Assembly (NCBI RefSeq): GCF_900119365.1
Contig: NZ_FPJO01000001.1
Coordinates: 821,934 to 885,933 of the forward strand
Reading direction: 5' to 3'
Source: Streptomyces atratus
GTDB taxonomy: Bacteria; Actinomycetota; Actinomycetes; Streptomycetales; Streptomycetaceae
Length of the DNA: 64,000 bases
This document shows positions 8,103-17,531 of the stretch, piece after piece (the first letter of the stretch is position 1; every line of letters starts with the position of its first letter). A program made the translations under genes and the position numbers. The notes under the pieces were generated by a model. It did not search any database, was not told the origin of the DNA, and saw nothing but the letters and a program-made list of their open reading frames with translations.

Positions 8103-9602
8103 TTACACATCGGCCTGTCGGTCCAGGACAGCGGCAAGCGCCTGCTCGAAACCGGATGCCTCGGAGGCGCCACGCGTCGGGTCCTGCTGGCGTACGTCGA
8201 TGACATGGCCGGTCATCTCGGAGAGCAGGACGTCGAGCGAGGTCCTGGCGACCGCCTCGGAGGAGAGCAGCGTGCCCGCGGGCTCCTCGCCGAACGCCTT
8301 GGTGCGCATCGGGGTGGCGGTGCGCTCGGGGTTCACGCAGTTCACCCGCACACCGTCGGCCGCCCACTCGTCCGAGAGCGCCTGGGTGAGGTTGACCATG
8401 GCGGCCTTGGTGGACGAGTAGAGGCTGTACTCGGCGCGGCCCCGGGTGTAGCTGCTGGAGGTGTAGAGCAGCAGCTGGCCCTTGGTCTCGGCGAGGTACT
8501 TGTACGAGGCGCGGGCGATCTGCACCGGTGCCAGGTAGTTGACGTTCAGCGCTTCCTGGATGGTCGCGCTGTCCGTCTCGGCCAGCTTGCCGATGCGGAG
8601 CACGCCCGCGGTGTTGATCACGTAGTCGACCCGGCCGGTGTCGGCGTACGCCTTGGAGAGCGCCTCGTCGATGTGCTCGGGGTTCTCCACGTGCGTACCG
8701 GTGGTGGAGCGGCCCAGGGCGTAGACGGTGGCGCCGTAGGACTCGGCGAGCGTCGCGATGTCCGCGCCGATGCCGTACGAGCCGCCGAAGACGACGAGGG
8801 TCTTGCCGGTGAGCAGCTCGCGGTAGGCGGCGTCGTCGGTCGGCTGCGGAACGGCCGTGGAGGCCAACTGGAAGAGCTTGTCCGCGATGAAGACGTCGAC
8901 CGGCTGGGTGACCTTCATGTTGTACTCGTCGCCCGCCACGACATAGATCGGTACGTCGGGGAGGTACTTCAGCACGACCGAGCAGTCGTCGGTCGCCTGG
9001 AAGTTCGGGTCGCCCGCGGCGACTTCGTAGGCCCTGCGGATCGTGGAGAGCTTGAAGGCCTGCGGCGTCTGGCCCCGGCGGAGCCGGGAGCGGTCGGGCA
9101 CATCGGTGATGAACTCGCCGTCGCCGCCGTGGGTGCGGGTCACGATGATCGTGTCCGCGGACGGGATGGCGACGTCGACGGCCTCGTATCGGTCGAGGGC
9201 GTCGACGCAGTCCTTGATGACGCGCTGCGAGAGCAGCGGGCGCACGGCGTCGTGGAAGAGGACGTTGCGGTCCTCGCCCTCGGCCAGGCCCTCACCGAGG
9301 GCCGCGATGGCGCGCTCGGTGGTCTCGTTGCGCGTGGAGCCGCCCTCGATCACCTTGGTGACCTTGGTGAGCCCGGCCTTGGCGACGATCTTCTCGATGT
9401 CGGGCACGTAGCCCGGGGCCATCAGCACGATGACGTCGTCGATGGAGTCGGCCTGCTGGAAGATCGACAGTGTGTGCTCGATGACAGCCTTGCCTGCGAT
9501 CTTCAGCAGCTGCTTGGGAATGGACAGACCCACGCGCTGGCCGGTACCGCCGGCGAGCACGACTGCTGTGGTTCGGGCTTTGACTATGTGCTGAGCAGAC
9601 AC
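8103..9602 (-). CDS. Bifunctional cytidylyltransferase / SDR reductase (CDP-ribitol-type synthase)
   Basis: 499 residues in two domains. Residues ~8-240 are an IspD/TarI-like cytidylyltransferase: AVVLAGGTGQRVGLSIPKQ, HDAVRPLL and GQTPQAF. Residues ~260-499 are a short-chain dehydrogenase: VVFGGSYGIGADIA cofactor motif, NTAGVL, and YSLYSSTK with the catalytic Tyr-Lys. This order matches Haemophilus Acs1/Bcs1, which reduces ribulose 5-phosphate and activates the product to CDP-ribitol, so a supply role for ribitol teichoic acid is the best inference. GTG 9602 is preceded by AGGTAGG about 7 nt upstream. The frame upstream to 9689 looks non-coding. Probably the first gene of the phosphotransferase region. 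Confidence 0.82.
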   Translation of the reverse strand: MSAQHIVKARTTAVVLAGGTGQRVGLSIPKQLLKIAGKAVIEHTLSIFQQADSIDDVIVLMAPGYVPDIEKIVAKAGLTKVTKVIEGGSTRNETTERAIAALGEGLAEGEDRNVLFHDAVRPLLSQRVIKDCVDALDRYEAVDVAIPSADTIIVTRTHGGDGEFITDVPDRSRLRRGQTPQAFKLSTIRRAYEVAAGDPNFQATDDCSVVLKYLPDVPIYVVAGDEYNMKVTQPVDVFIADKLFQLASTAVPQPTDDAAYRELLTGKTLVVFGGSYGIGADIATLAESYGATVYALGRSTTGTHVENPEHIDEALSKAYADTGRVDYVINTAGVLRIGKLAETDSATIQEALNVNYLAPVQIARASYKYLAETKGQLLLYTSSSYTRGRAEYSLYSSTKAAMVNLTQALSDEWAADGVRVNCVNPERTATPMRTKAFGEEPAGTLLSSEAVARTSLDVLLSEMTGHVIDVRQQDPTRGASEASGFEQALAAVLDRQADV

Positions 9603-9843
9603 AGACGACCTACCTTGCGAGGGCTGGGAGATACCGCGATGGTTGCACTCTCCGTTACCGTCTCGCAAGGTGGACGTCGGCCACCGCATGCCGTACCGAA
9701 ACCTTTTGTTGCCTTGCGATCAGGGCGGATACCGGAATTAGCGCTTCCCGGCCAGGTGACCGACGCCACACGAGTGAGCGGCATGATTCACCCTTGAGCG
9801 GGTTCGGTTTCCCCCGGACGTATGACGCGGAGAGCGTGCACAA

Positions 9844-9880
9844 CCGCCGGACGGGCTTGCGGAACAGGCCCGTCCGGCGG
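9844..9880 (-). terminator. Terminator after obg
   Basis: Perfect 13-bp arms (9844-9856 and 9868-9880, ccgccggacgggc and its complement) with an 11-nt loop. It begins 13 bp beyond the obg stop. Confidence 0.85.
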
Positions 9881-9892
9881 CCGGTGCCCCGT

Positions 9893-11329
9893 CTAGAACG
9901 GGTTGAACTCGTCGAACTCGCGCTGCGCCTCGTCGCGTTCCGTCTCGCGGTCGCGCCGGCGCTGCGCCGCGGGGCGCGGTGCTTCGAGCCGGTGGTCCTC
10001 ACCACGGCGGCCGAGCATCTCCGCGCCCGCCGCCAGGGTCGGCTCCCAGTCGAAGACGACCGCGTTGTCCTCTGCGCCGATGGCGACGCCGTCGCCCGCA
10101 CGGGCACCCGCCTTCACCAGTTCGTCCTCGACACCGAGGCGGTTGAGCCGGTCGGCCAGGTAACCGACGGCCTCGTCGTTGTTGAAGTCGGTCTGGCGCA
10201 CCCAGCGCTCCGGCTTCTCACCGCGCACCCGGTAGATGCCGTCCTCCTCCAGCGTGACGGTGAAGCCCGCGTCGTCGACGGCCTTCGGGCGGATGACGAC
10301 CCGCGTCGCCACCTCCACCGGCTTGGCCGCACGCGCCTCGGCGACGATGCCCGCGAGCGCGAAGGAGAGCTCCTTCAGACCGGCGTGGGCGACGGCGGAC
10401 ACCTCGAAGACGCGGTAGCCGCGCTCCTCCAGGTCCGGGCGGATCATGTCGGCGAGGTCCTGGCCGTCCGGGATGTCGACCTTGTTGAGGACGACGATGC
10501 GGGGCCGGTCCTCCAGACCGCCGTACTGCTTCAGCTCCTCCTCGATCACGTCGAGGTCGGAGACCGGGTCGCGGTCCGACTCCAGCGTCGCGGTGTCCAG
10601 TACGTGCACCAGCACCGAGCAGCGTTCCACGTGCCGCAGGAACTCCAGGCCGAGGCCGCGGCCCTGGCTGGCGCCCGGGATCAGGCCGGGGACATCGGCG
10701 ACGGTGTAGACGGTGCTGCCCGCGGTGACCACGCCGAGGTTCGGGACGAGGGTCGTGAAGGGGTAGTCGGCGATCTTCGGCTTGGCCGCCGAAAGGACGG
10801 AGATCAGCGAGGACTTGCCGGCGCTCGGGTAGCCGACCAGCGCGACGTCGGCGACGGTCTTGAGCTCCAGGACGATGTCCCGGGCCTCACCGGGCTCGCC
10901 GAGCAGCGCGAAGCCGGGGGCCTTGCGCCGGGCGGAGGCCAGCGCGGCGTTGCCGAGGCCGCCGCGGCCGCCCTGTCCGGCGACGAACGTGGTGCCCTGG
11001 CCGATCAGGTCGGCGAGCACATTGCCGTTCCGGTCGAGCACGACCGTGCCGTCCGGCACCGGCAGGACCAGGTCCTGGCCGTCCTTGCCGGAACGGTTGT
11101 CGCCCGCGCCGGGCTGACCGTTGGTGGCCTTGCGGTGGGGGTGGTGGTGGTAGTCGAGGAGCGTGGTGACCGCCTGGTCGACGACCAGGGTCACATCGCC
11201 GCCGCGGCCGCCGTTGCCGCCGTCCGGGCCGCCGAGCGGCTTGAACTTCTCACGGTGTACGGAGGCACAGCCGTGGCCCCCGTTACCCGCGGCGACATGC
11301 AGCTCGACGCGGTCCACGAAGGTGGTCAT
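9893..11329 (-). CDS. obg: Obg-family GTPase
   Basis: 478 residues. The essential ribosome-associated GTPase acts in 50S assembly and in growth/sporulation control; in Streptomyces Obg is known to influence aerial mycelium. Seen: the glycine-rich Obg fold ([30 protein letters not shown]), G1 loop [10 protein letters not shown] near residue 165-174, G3 [11 protein letters not shown]4 NKVD near 280, and a C-terminal OCT domain (~350-440) followed by an Arg/Glu-rich tail. It follows rpmA with ~180 bp between, including a hairpin. The gene symbol in other genera is cgtA/obgE. Confidence 0.96.
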   Translation of the reverse strand: MTTFVDRVELHVAAGNGGHGCASVHREKFKPLGGPDGGNGGRGGDVTLVVDQAVTTLLDYHHHPHRKATNGQPGAGDNRSGKDGQDLVLPVPDGTVVLDRNGNVLADLIGQGTTFVAGQGGRGGLGNAALASARRKAPGFALLGEPGEARDIVLELKTVADVALVGYPSAGKSSLISVLSAAKPKIADYPFTTLVPNLGVVTAGSTVYTVADVPGLIPGASQGRGLGLEFLRHVERCSVLVHVLDTATLESDRDPVSDLDVIEEELKQYGGLEDRPRIVVLNKVDIPDGQDLADMIRPDLEERGYRVFEVSAVAHAGLKELSFALAGIVAEARAAKPVEVATRVVIRPKAVDDAGFTVTLEEDGIYRVRGEKPERWVRQTDFNNDEAVGYLADRLNRLGVEDELVKAGARAGDGVAIGAEDNAVVFDWEPTLAAGAEMLGRRGEDHRLEAPRPAAQRRRDRETERDEAQREFDEFNPF

Positions 11330-11438
11330 GGTTGAAACCTCCAGTTACATACGTGCAGAAATATCTCACTCGTGCTGCCCCGCCGGCTCGTACCGTACCG
11401 CTGGGAGACAGCCGTCCCTCATGGGAGAAACACGCGAA

Positions 11439-11477
11439 AGGCGGACCCGCTTCCCGTACGGGAAGTGAGGTCCGCCT
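11439..11477 (-). terminator. Hairpin between rpmA and obg
   Basis: Outer arms aggcggacc (11439-11447) and its complement (11469-11477) enclose a second self-complementary stretch around cttcccgtacgggaag. It lies ~30 bp past the rpmA stop, so it is probably a partial terminator that lowers obg expression relative to the ribosomal proteins. That effect is inference. Confidence 0.6.
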
Positions 11478-11507
11478 CCGCAGAAACCGCTCGACGAGCG
11501 CCGAAAA

Positions 11508-11765
11508 TCAGCCGGCGATCGGAACGATGTTCACGACCTTGCGGCCACGGTGCGTGCCGAACTCGACCGCACCGGCGGCGAGAGCGAACAGCGTGTCGTC
11601 GCCGCCACGGCCGACGCCCGTGCCCGGGTGGAAGTGCGTGCCGCGCTGGCGGACCAGGATCTCACCGGCGTTGACGGCCTGACCGCCGAAGCGCTTCACG
11701 CCGAGCCGCTGAGCATTGGAATCGCGCCCGTTCCGGGTGGACGATGCGCCCTTCTTGTGTGCCAT
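11508..11765 (-). CDS. rpmA: 50S ribosomal protein L27
   Basis: 85 residues beginning [16 protein letters not shown], the standard L27 N-terminus that reaches the peptidyl-transferase centre, followed by LGVKRFGGQ and [14 protein letters not shown] ([14 protein letters not shown]) strands. Length is normal. It directly follows rplU (14 bp gap), the universal rplU-rpmA pairing. Confidence 0.97.
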   Translation of the reverse strand: MAHKKGASSTRNGRDSNAQRLGVKRFGGQAVNAGEILVRQRGTHFHPGTGVGRGGDDTLFALAAGAVEFGTHRGRKVVNIVPIAG

Positions 11766-11779
11766 GTCTCCTCAGTCCC

Positions 11780-12100
11780 TTACTTCGCAGCCGCGGGGAT
11801 ACCGGTGACCTTGATCGCCGTGTACTGCTGACGGTGACCCTGGCGACGGCGGTAGCCGGTCTTGTTCTTGTAGCGAAGGATGTCGATCTTCGCGCCCTTG
11901 TGGTGGTCCACGATCTCGGCCTGGACCTTGATCCCGGCCAGCACCCACGGGTCGCTGGTCACGGCGTCGCCGTCGACCACGAGCAGGGTCGAGAGCTCGA
12001 CCGTGTCGCCAACCTGGGCAGTGGAAATCTTGTCAACCTCAACGATGTCACCGACAGCAACCTTGTGCTGGCGGCCACCGCTGCGCACGATGGCGTACAC
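11780..12100 (-). CDS. rplU: 50S ribosomal protein L21
   Basis: 106 residues starting from GTG with [13 protein letters not shown], the L21 signature. The [17 protein letters not shown] motif near the C-terminus binds 23S rRNA. First gene of the rplU-rpmA(-obg) unit, with a promoter ~150 bp upstream. Length is normal for the family. Confidence 0.97.
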   Translation of the reverse strand: MYAIVRSGGRQHKVAVGDIVEVDKISTAQVGDTVELSTLLVVDGDAVTSDPWVLAGIKVQAEIVDHHKGAKIDILRYKNKTGYRRRQGHRQQYTAIKVTGIPAAAK

Positions 12101-12250
12101 GCGGATCTCTCTCTCGCTCGGAACGGAGCCCCTGATGCCAGCCGCTCACACAGGCCGGGGCCCGAGGTGATCCGAATGGACGAGCGGCCTCTCACCTGTG
12201 AAGGGAGGGGGTTGCTCAGGGACAGGCGCATGGAAACACGCCGAAGGGCA

Positions 12251-12279
12251 AGATTACGGGCCGCCGTCCGGAGGGTCAA
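12251..12279 (-). promoter_or_regulatory. Promoter of rplU-rpmA-obg
   Basis: On the minus strand TTGACC (12279-12274) and TAATCT (12256-12251) are separated by exactly 17 bp, close to the housekeeping sigma consensus. Transcription would start near 12244, leaving ~145 nt of leader before the rplU GTG. Confidence 0.7.
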
Positions 12280-12357
12280 ACCGGGCCCTGTGTCCTTCCC
12301 CGCCGCTCCCCCGTTCATGCCTGCCGACATGGCCACGGGCTCCACGGCGGGCCGCGA

Positions 12358-12401
12358 CGGCCGGTGGGCCACACCCCCGCAGGAATGTGGCCCACCGGCC
12401 G
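12358..12401 (-). terminator. Terminator after rne
   Basis: Perfect 16-bp arms (12358-12373 and 12386-12401) with a 12-nt loop, ~60 bp past the rne stop. It separates rne from the rplU promoter. Confidence 0.85.
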
Positions 12402-12461
12402 TCGAACCGCGCCGTGCGGCCGCGGAGGAGGCCTCCGTGGCCGCACGGGCCGCGCTGTCGC

Positions 12462-15400
12462 CTACGCCTCGGCGTCGGCCGAGACGGCGGACTTCGACGG
12501 CTGCTCCGCGGCGACGGTCTTCTTCGCCGCCGCCTTCTTGGCCGTCGTCTTCTTCGCTGCGGTCTTCTTGGCGGCCGTCTTCTTGGTGGCCGCCTTCTTC
12601 GCCGTGGCCTTCTTGGCGGTCTTGCGGACCGCCTTCTTGGCCGGGGCCGCGGCCTCGGCGGTCTCGGCGTCGGGCGTCGGCTCGGATTCGGGCTTCGGCT
12701 CGGCCTGGCCGGTCACCACGACGACCTCCGCCCCGTCCGCGCCTGCGGGCGAGCCCGCGGGGGCGGTGACCTTACGGGTCACCCGGCGACGCGCACGCGG
12801 CGGGGCGGCCTCGGGGGCCACCTCCTCGGGTGCGGCCTCGGGCTGCGGGGCCTCGACGACGGGCTCCGGCTGCTCGGCCGGCTCGGCGGCCTGCACCGGG
12901 ACGACCGGCTCGGCCGGGGCCGGCGAGCCCGCCGGGGCGGTCGCCTTCCGGGTCGCCCGACGGCGCGTACGGCCCTGTGGGGCCTCGGCCGCGGGCGCCT
13001 CCTCGACCACCGGGGCCGGGGCCTCGACGACCGGCTCCGGCTCGACGACCGGCGCGGGCTCCACGACCACTACCGGCTCCGGCTCGACGGCCGGGACGGC
13101 AGCGGGTGCGGCTGCGGCCTTCGGGGCACCGGCCGGGGCCGTTGCCTTACGGGTCGCACGGCGACGGCCACGACCGCGCGTGGCGGCCGCCTCGGCCTCG
13201 GCCGGGCTGCTGTACAGCTCCTCGTCCGGGACGAACTCCGGCTCGGGCAGCGCCACCGGGGCGGCCACCTCGGCAGCCACCTCGGCCTCGGTCTCGGTCT
13301 CGACCTCTGCCACGGCTTCGGTCCCGGCCACGTGCTCGTGGTCCGCGCCGCCCCGGCCGCGCTTCTTGGAACGCTTGCCGTTGCCGCCGCCACCGACCGA
13401 GGTCGGCTGCTCCATGTGCACGATCACGCCGCGCCCGTTGCAGTGGACACACGTCTCGGAGAAGGACTCCAGCAGACCCTGGCCCACCCGCTTGCGGGTC
13501 ATCTGGACCAGGCCCAGCGACGTGACCTCGGCGACCTGGTGCTTCGTACGGTCGCGTCCCAGGCACTCCAGCAGGCGCCGCAGCACCAGGTCCCGGTTGG
13601 ACTCCAGCACCATGTCGATGAAGTCGACGACGACGATGCCGCCGAGGTCGCGCAGCCGCAGCTGGCGCACGATCTCCTCGGCCGCCTCCAGGTTGTTCTT
13701 GGTGACGGTCTCTTCGAGGTTGCCGCCCTGACCGGTGAACTTGCCGGTGTTGACGTCGACGACGACCATCGCCTCGGTCTTGTCGATCACCAGCGAGCCG
13801 CCGCTCGGCAGGTAGACCTTCCGGTCCAGCGCCTTCATCAGCTGCTCGTCGATCCGGTACGTCGCGAAGATGTCGACCTCGGAGGTCCACCGCGACAGGC
13901 GGTCCGTCAGGTCGGGCGCCACCTGCGAGACGTAGCCGTGGATGGTCTCCCACGCGTCGTCGCCGCTGACGATGACCTTGGAGAAGTCCTCGTTGAAGAT
14001 GTCGCGGACGACCCGGACGGTCATGTCCGGCTCGCCGTAGAGCAGGGTCGGCGCATTGGAGCTGCCGGTGCTCTTCGACTTCTTCTGGATGTCCTCCCAC
14101 TGCTGCTGGAGCCGCTCGACATCGCGGCGCAGCTCGTCCTCGCTCGCGCCCTCCGCGGCGGTACGGACGATGACGCCCGCGTCCTCGGGGACGATCTTCT
14201 TGAGGATGGTCTTCAGCCGGGCCCGCTCGGTGTCGGGCAGCTTGCGGCTGATGCCGGTCATCGAGCCCTCGGGCACATAGACCAGGTAGCGGCCGGGCAG
14301 CGAGACCTGGCTGGTCAGGCGGGCGCCCTTGTGGCCGATCGGGTCCTTGGTCACCTGGACGAGGACGGACTGGCCGGACTTGAGCGCGGTCTCGATACGA
14401 CGCGGCCCGTGGGCCATGCCGAGCGCCTCGAAGTTCACCTCACCGGCGTAGAGCACCGCGTTGCGGCCCTTGCCGATGTCGACGAAGGCGGCCTCCATGG
14501 ACGGCAGTACGTTCTGCACCTTGCCCAGGTAGACGTTGCCGACGTAGCTGGTGGCCTGCTCCTTGTTGACGTAGTGCTCGACGAGCACGTTGTCCTCGAG
14601 GACGCCGATCTGGGTGCGCTCGCCGTTCTGGCGGACGACCATGACCCGCTCCACGGCCTCGCGGCGGGCCAGGAACTCGGCCTCGGTGATGATCGGGACG
14701 CGACGGCGGCCCTGCTCACGGCCCTCGCGGCGGCGCTGCTTCTTGGCCTCCATACGGGTCGAGCCCTTGATGGACTGGACCTCGTCGAAGCCGGTGCCGG
14801 GCTCGCGCTCGGCGTCCTTGCGGCGGGGCTCACGGACCTTGACGACCGTGCGCTCGGGGTCGTCCGTGCCGTTGTCGGCGTCGGAGACGTCCCCGCTGCG
14901 ACGACGGCGGCGGCGCCGACGACGGCTGCTGCTCGATCCGGCGGCGGACGCCTCGTGCTCCTCGTCCTCCTCCTCTTCGGACTCCTGAGCACGCTCCTGC
15001 TCGTCCTCGGCGTGCTCGGCGACGGCCTCGTCGGCGTGCTGCTCGGCGGCCTCCTCGCCCTCGCTGACCTCGCCACGACGACGGCGACGGCCTCCGCGAC
15101 GGCGACGGCGCGAGGGCCGGTCCCCGTACTCGTCCGTCTCGTCGCCCTCGTGCTCGGCCTCGTGCTCCGGCTCCTGCTCCTCCTCGGCCGGCTCCTCCAC
15201 CACGGGGGCGGCGGCCTGCTCGGGCTCGGCGGCCTCACCGCGACGGCGGCGACGGCGGCGCGAACCGGCCTGCGGCGCGGCCTCGGCGGCCGGGGCCTCG
15301 ACGGCGGCCGTCGGCTCCTCGACCGTCTCGGCCTCTTCCTCGACCTCTTCGTAGCGCGACGCCGCAGCGGCGGCGGCCGCGGTCTCCGGGGTCTGGAACA

Positions 15401-16475
15401 TCGGCTCGGCGAAGACCGGCGCCTGGAACACGGCCACGGCGGGGCGCGCGGCGCGACGGCTCTTGCGGACGGGCTCCTCGGCCTTGGCGGTGAACTCCGG
15501 CCGGCCCGCGGGGGCGGTGGCCCGGCGGCGCTGACGGCCGCGCGGCGCGGTGTCCTCGGCCTCGGCGGGCTCGGCGGCGGGCTCCTCGGCGGCGGCCTGC
15601 GCTTCCTCGACGATCTCCACGGCTTCGGCGGCCTTCGGCGCACCGGCCGGAGCGGTCGCCTTACGGACCGCACGACGACGGCCGCGCGGGGCCTCGGCGG
15701 GCTCGGCGGGCTCGGCGACCTCTTCCTCGGCGACCTCTTCCTCGGCGGCCACGGCGGGTTCCGCGATTTCCGCGGGCGCGGCAGGCGCCTCGGTGGGCTG
15801 CGGCGCACCGGCCGGGGCCGATGCCCGGCGCCGGGTGCGGCCGCGCGGCGCGGCGGGCTCGACGGCCTCGGCAGCCGGCTCGGGCTCGGCCACGGCCGGC
15901 GCTTCCTCGACGATCTCCACGGCTTCGGCGGCCTTCGGCGCACCGGCCGGAGCGGTCGCCTTACGGGCCGCACGGCGACGCGGACGCGTGGGCGCCGCCT
16001 CCACCGTCTCGGCCTCGGGCTCGGCCTCGACGGCCGGTGCGGCGGCCTCGGCGGCCTGCGGCGCACCCGCCGGAGCGGTTGCCTTACGGACCGCGCGACG
16101 GCGCGGACGCGCGGGCGCCTCCTCCGCCGGTGCCTCGGCCACGGGCTCGGCGACCGGTGCGGCGGCCTCGACGGCCTGCGGCGCACCCGCCGGGGCCGTC
16201 GCCTTGCGGACCGCGCGACGACGCGGACGCGCGGGCGGCGCGGCTTCCGCCGACGCGGCGTTCCCGGCGTCGGCGGTGGTGCTGTCGGACACTGCGGCGT
16301 CAACGGCCGGTATGGCCGGCGCGGCCGCCTCGGCGGCTGCGCCCTGGGCCTCCGCCACCGGCGGACCGGCCGGGCGGGACGCTGCGCGGCGCCTGCGGCG
16401 CGGCGGCAGCTTGTCGCCGGGTGCGTTGTTCTCTTCGGCGTTCCCGGTCGTGCCGGGTTCGTTGGGCTGGGGCAT
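12462..16475 (-). CDS. rne: RNase E/G-family endoribonuclease with very long disordered arms
   Basis: 1,337 residues from ATG 16475 (MPQPNEPGTTGN); the open frame further upstream is Arg-rich and not family-like. The catalytic core occupies roughly residues 600-1020. It has the S1-like segment VMVVRQNGERTQIGVLEDN, GRNAVLYAGEVNF, VVVDVNTGKFTG (acidic metal site), and the CVHCNGRG zinc-link near 1008 that joins subunits. The ~600-residue N-terminal arm and ~300-residue C-terminal arm are Ala/Pro/Glu/Arg-rich. They carry nine copies of an (R)KATAPAGAP-type repeat and a Lys/Ala-rich histone-H1-like end (~1275-1320). It cleaves single-stranded AU-rich RNA in mRNA decay and rRNA/tRNA maturation; the arms would be scaffolds for degradosome partners and RNA. 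Streptomyces RNase ES has the same two-arm architecture. Confidence 0.93.
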   Translation of the reverse strand: MPQPNEPGTTGNAEENNAPGDKLPPRRRRRAASRPAGPPVAEAQGAAAEAAAPAIPAVDAAVSDSTTADAGNAASAEAAPPARPRRRAVRKATAPAGAPQAVEAAAPVAEPVAEAPAEEAPARPRRRAVRKATAPAGAPQAAEAAAPAVEAEPEAETVEAAPTRPRRRAARKATAPAGAPKAAEAVEIVEEAPAVAEPEPAAEAVEPAAPRGRTRRRASAPAGAPQPTEAPAAPAEIAEPAVAAEEEVAEEEVAEPAEPAEAPRGRRRAVRKATAPAGAPKAAEAVEIVEEAQAAAEEPAAEPAEAEDTAPRGRQRRRATAPAGRPEFTAKAEEPVRKSRRAARPAVAVFQAPVFAEPMFQTPETAAAAAAASRYEEVEEEAETVEEPTAAVEAPAAEAAPQAGSRRRRRRRGEAAEPEQAAAPVVEEPAEEEQEPEHEAEHEGDETDEYGDRPSRRRRRGGRRRRRGEVSEGEEAAEQHADEAVAEHAEDEQERAQESEEEEDEEHEASAAGSSSSRRRRRRRRRSGDVSDADNGTDDPERTVVKVREPRRKDAEREPGTGFDEVQSIKGSTRMEAKKQRRREGREQGRRRVPIITEAEFLARREAVERVMVVRQNGERTQIGVLEDNVLVEHYVNKEQATSYVGNVYLGKVQNVLPSMEAAFVDIGKGRNAVLYAGEVNFEALGMAHGPRRIETALKSGQSVLVQVTKDPIGHKGARLTSQVSLPGRYLVYVPEGSMTGISRKLPDTERARLKTILKKIVPEDAGVIVRTAAEGASEDELRRDVERLQQQWEDIQKKSKSTGSSNAPTLLYGEPDMTVRVVRDIFNEDFSKVIVSGDDAWETIHGYVSQVAPDLTDRLSRWTSEVDIFATYRIDEQLMKALDRKVYLPSGGSLVIDKTEAMVVVDVNTGKFTGQGGNLEETVTKNNLEAAEEIVRQLRLRDLGGIVVVDFIDMVLESNRDLVLRRLLECLGRDRTKHQVAEVTSLGLVQMTRKRVGQGLLESFSETCVHCNGRGVIVHMEQPTSVGGGGNGKRSKKRGRGGADHEHVAGTEAVAEVETETEAEVAAEVAAPVALPEPEFVPDEELYSSPAEAEAAATRGRGRRRATRKATAPAGAPKAAAAPAAVPAVEPEPVVVVEPAPVVEPEPVVEAPAPVVEEAPAAEAPQGRTRRRATRKATAPAGSPAPAEPVVPVQAAEPAEQPEPVVEAPQPEAAPEEVAPEAAPPRARRRVTRKVTAPAGSPAGADGAEVVVVTGQAEPKPESEPTPDAETAEAAAPAKKAVRKTAKKATAKKAATKKTAAKKTAAKKTTAKKAAAKKTVAAEQPSKSAVSADAEA
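15599..15966 (-). repeat. Exact 68-bp direct repeat inside rne
   Basis: Bases 15599-15666 and 15899-15966 are identical and exactly 300 bp apart. Both encode one copy of the KATAPAGAPKAAEAVEIVEE repeat of the N-terminal arm. The exact identity, including silent positions, points to recent duplication or gene conversion. Confidence 0.85.
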
Positions 16476-16706
16476 GCGGGCGGTTCTCCCGTCAGGCTCC
16501 CGGGCGCCGCGTCTGGTTCCGGTCCGGCACGGTCCGCGCGATGTACGCGGCTCCGCCGTCCGGGGCGCGGGCGCCGCACGGGAGCTCAATGTCTGGCTCG
16601 CCGGTTCCGTACGCGCTGTGCGTACGGCCTGGCGAAAGTCTTATGGGTCATCGCGCGGCCCGAACCGGATGGCTCCCGAGTCGGAGGCTGCGCTGCAACG
16701 ACCGCC

Positions 16707-17531
16707 TTACGCGGAACCTGCACCTTCCGGCGCCGTCGCGACGGCGGTCCCGGTGGCCGTGGGTGGAGCGGCCGGGGCTGCCTCGCGGTCGGGCGCGAGC
16801 GGGTCGGTCACCGTGCCGGACTCCTCGTCGAAGAGCCCCTGCGCCAGCCTGGTCACCGCTGCGGGGACCGGCGGCGCCAGGTCGGCCACAACGCGGAGAC
16901 CGGACAGGACGTCGTCAGGTCGCACGGCAGGTGTCACGTGCCGAACAACCAGCCGCAGTATCGCACAGGGCCTGTCCTCGGGCCTATCAGCCTGTGGATC
17001 AAGAGCCTGCAGGTCGACCACGGCGGCGCGGGCGTCGAAGGTGCGCATGCCGTTCTTCGCGCGGCGCTGGACCTCGACGGTCTCCGCCTTGTCGAAGGCG
17101 GCCACGGCCTCGGCCGCCTCCGCCGCGGTGACACCGTCGAGACGCAGCTCCCAGACGGAGGCGGTCAGCCGGTCCGCGAGACCCGAGGTACGGGCCTCCA
17201 CGGCGTCGGTGATGTCGAGGCCGTCCGGCAGCGAGTCGTTGAGCAGCTCCCGCAGAACGGCCGGATCGCGGGCCTCGGTGAGGGCGATCTCCAGGAACTC
17301 GGCCTCGCTGCCCGTACCGGTCGGGGCGGCGTTGGCGTACGACACCTTCGGGTGCGGGGTGAAGCCGGCCGAGTAGGCCATGGGCACCTCGGAGCGGCGC
17401 AGTGCCCGCTCGAAGGCGCGCTGGAAGTCACGGTGACTGGTGAACCGGAGGCGGCCGCGCTTGGTGTAGCGCAGTCGGATGCGCTGCACCGCCGGTGCGG
17501 GCGGCGGGCCTTCGGGCTGTCGCTTGCCCAG
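16707..17531 (-). CDS. Radical SAM-linked protein of the TIGR03936/DUF2344 family
   Basis: About 274 residues. Conserved family blocks are present: QRIRLRYTKRGRLRFTSHRD near the N-terminus, MAYSAGFTPHPKVSYANA, and GSEAEFLEIAL. The C-terminal ~40 residues are Ala/Pro/Thr-rich. No ATG or GTG stands at the expected place. A CTG at 17531 (LGKRQPEG) has a strong GAGGAG Shine-Dalgarno 8 nt upstream, while the GTG at 17489 has none, so I chose CTG. The protein is normally next to, or fused with, the B12-binding radical SAM protein. Here that partner lies 3 kb away, across an island. The biochemical role of the pair is unknown. It sits upstream of rne on the same strand with a 231-bp gap. Confidence 0.82.
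   Translation of the reverse strand: MGKRQPEGPPPAPAVQRIRLRYTKRGRLRFTSHRDFQRAFERALRRSEVPMAYSAGFTPHPKVSYANAAPTGTGSEAEFLEIALTEARDPAVLRELLNDSLPDGLDITDAVEARTSGLADRLTASVWELRLDGVTAAEAAEAVAAFDKAETVEVQRRAKNGMRTFDARAAVVDLQALDPQADRPEDRPCAILRLVVRHVTPAVRPDDVLSGLRVVADLAPPVPAAVTRLAQGLFDEESGTVTDPLAPDREAAPAAPPTATGTAVATAPEGAGSA

Larger units (their letters stand above)
12101..12461 (-). other. Non-coding gap: rplU leader and promoter, rne terminator
   Basis: 361 bp with no convincing gene. From left to right it holds an rplU untranslated leader of about 145 nt, the rplU promoter (12251-12279), and the strong rne terminator (12358-12401). A second imperfect hairpin (gcggccgcggaggaggcctcc region, ~12417-12446) lies closer to the rne stop. 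The leader contains GC-rich complementary stretches (for example around 12130-12165), but I could not match it to a defined ribosomal-protein leader family. Confidence 0.6.

Noticed and set aside
12500..12700. Separate histone-H1-like gene in the Lys/Ala-rich end of rne
   Set aside because: The frame is continuous with RNase E/G and has no ribosome-binding site or start of its own.
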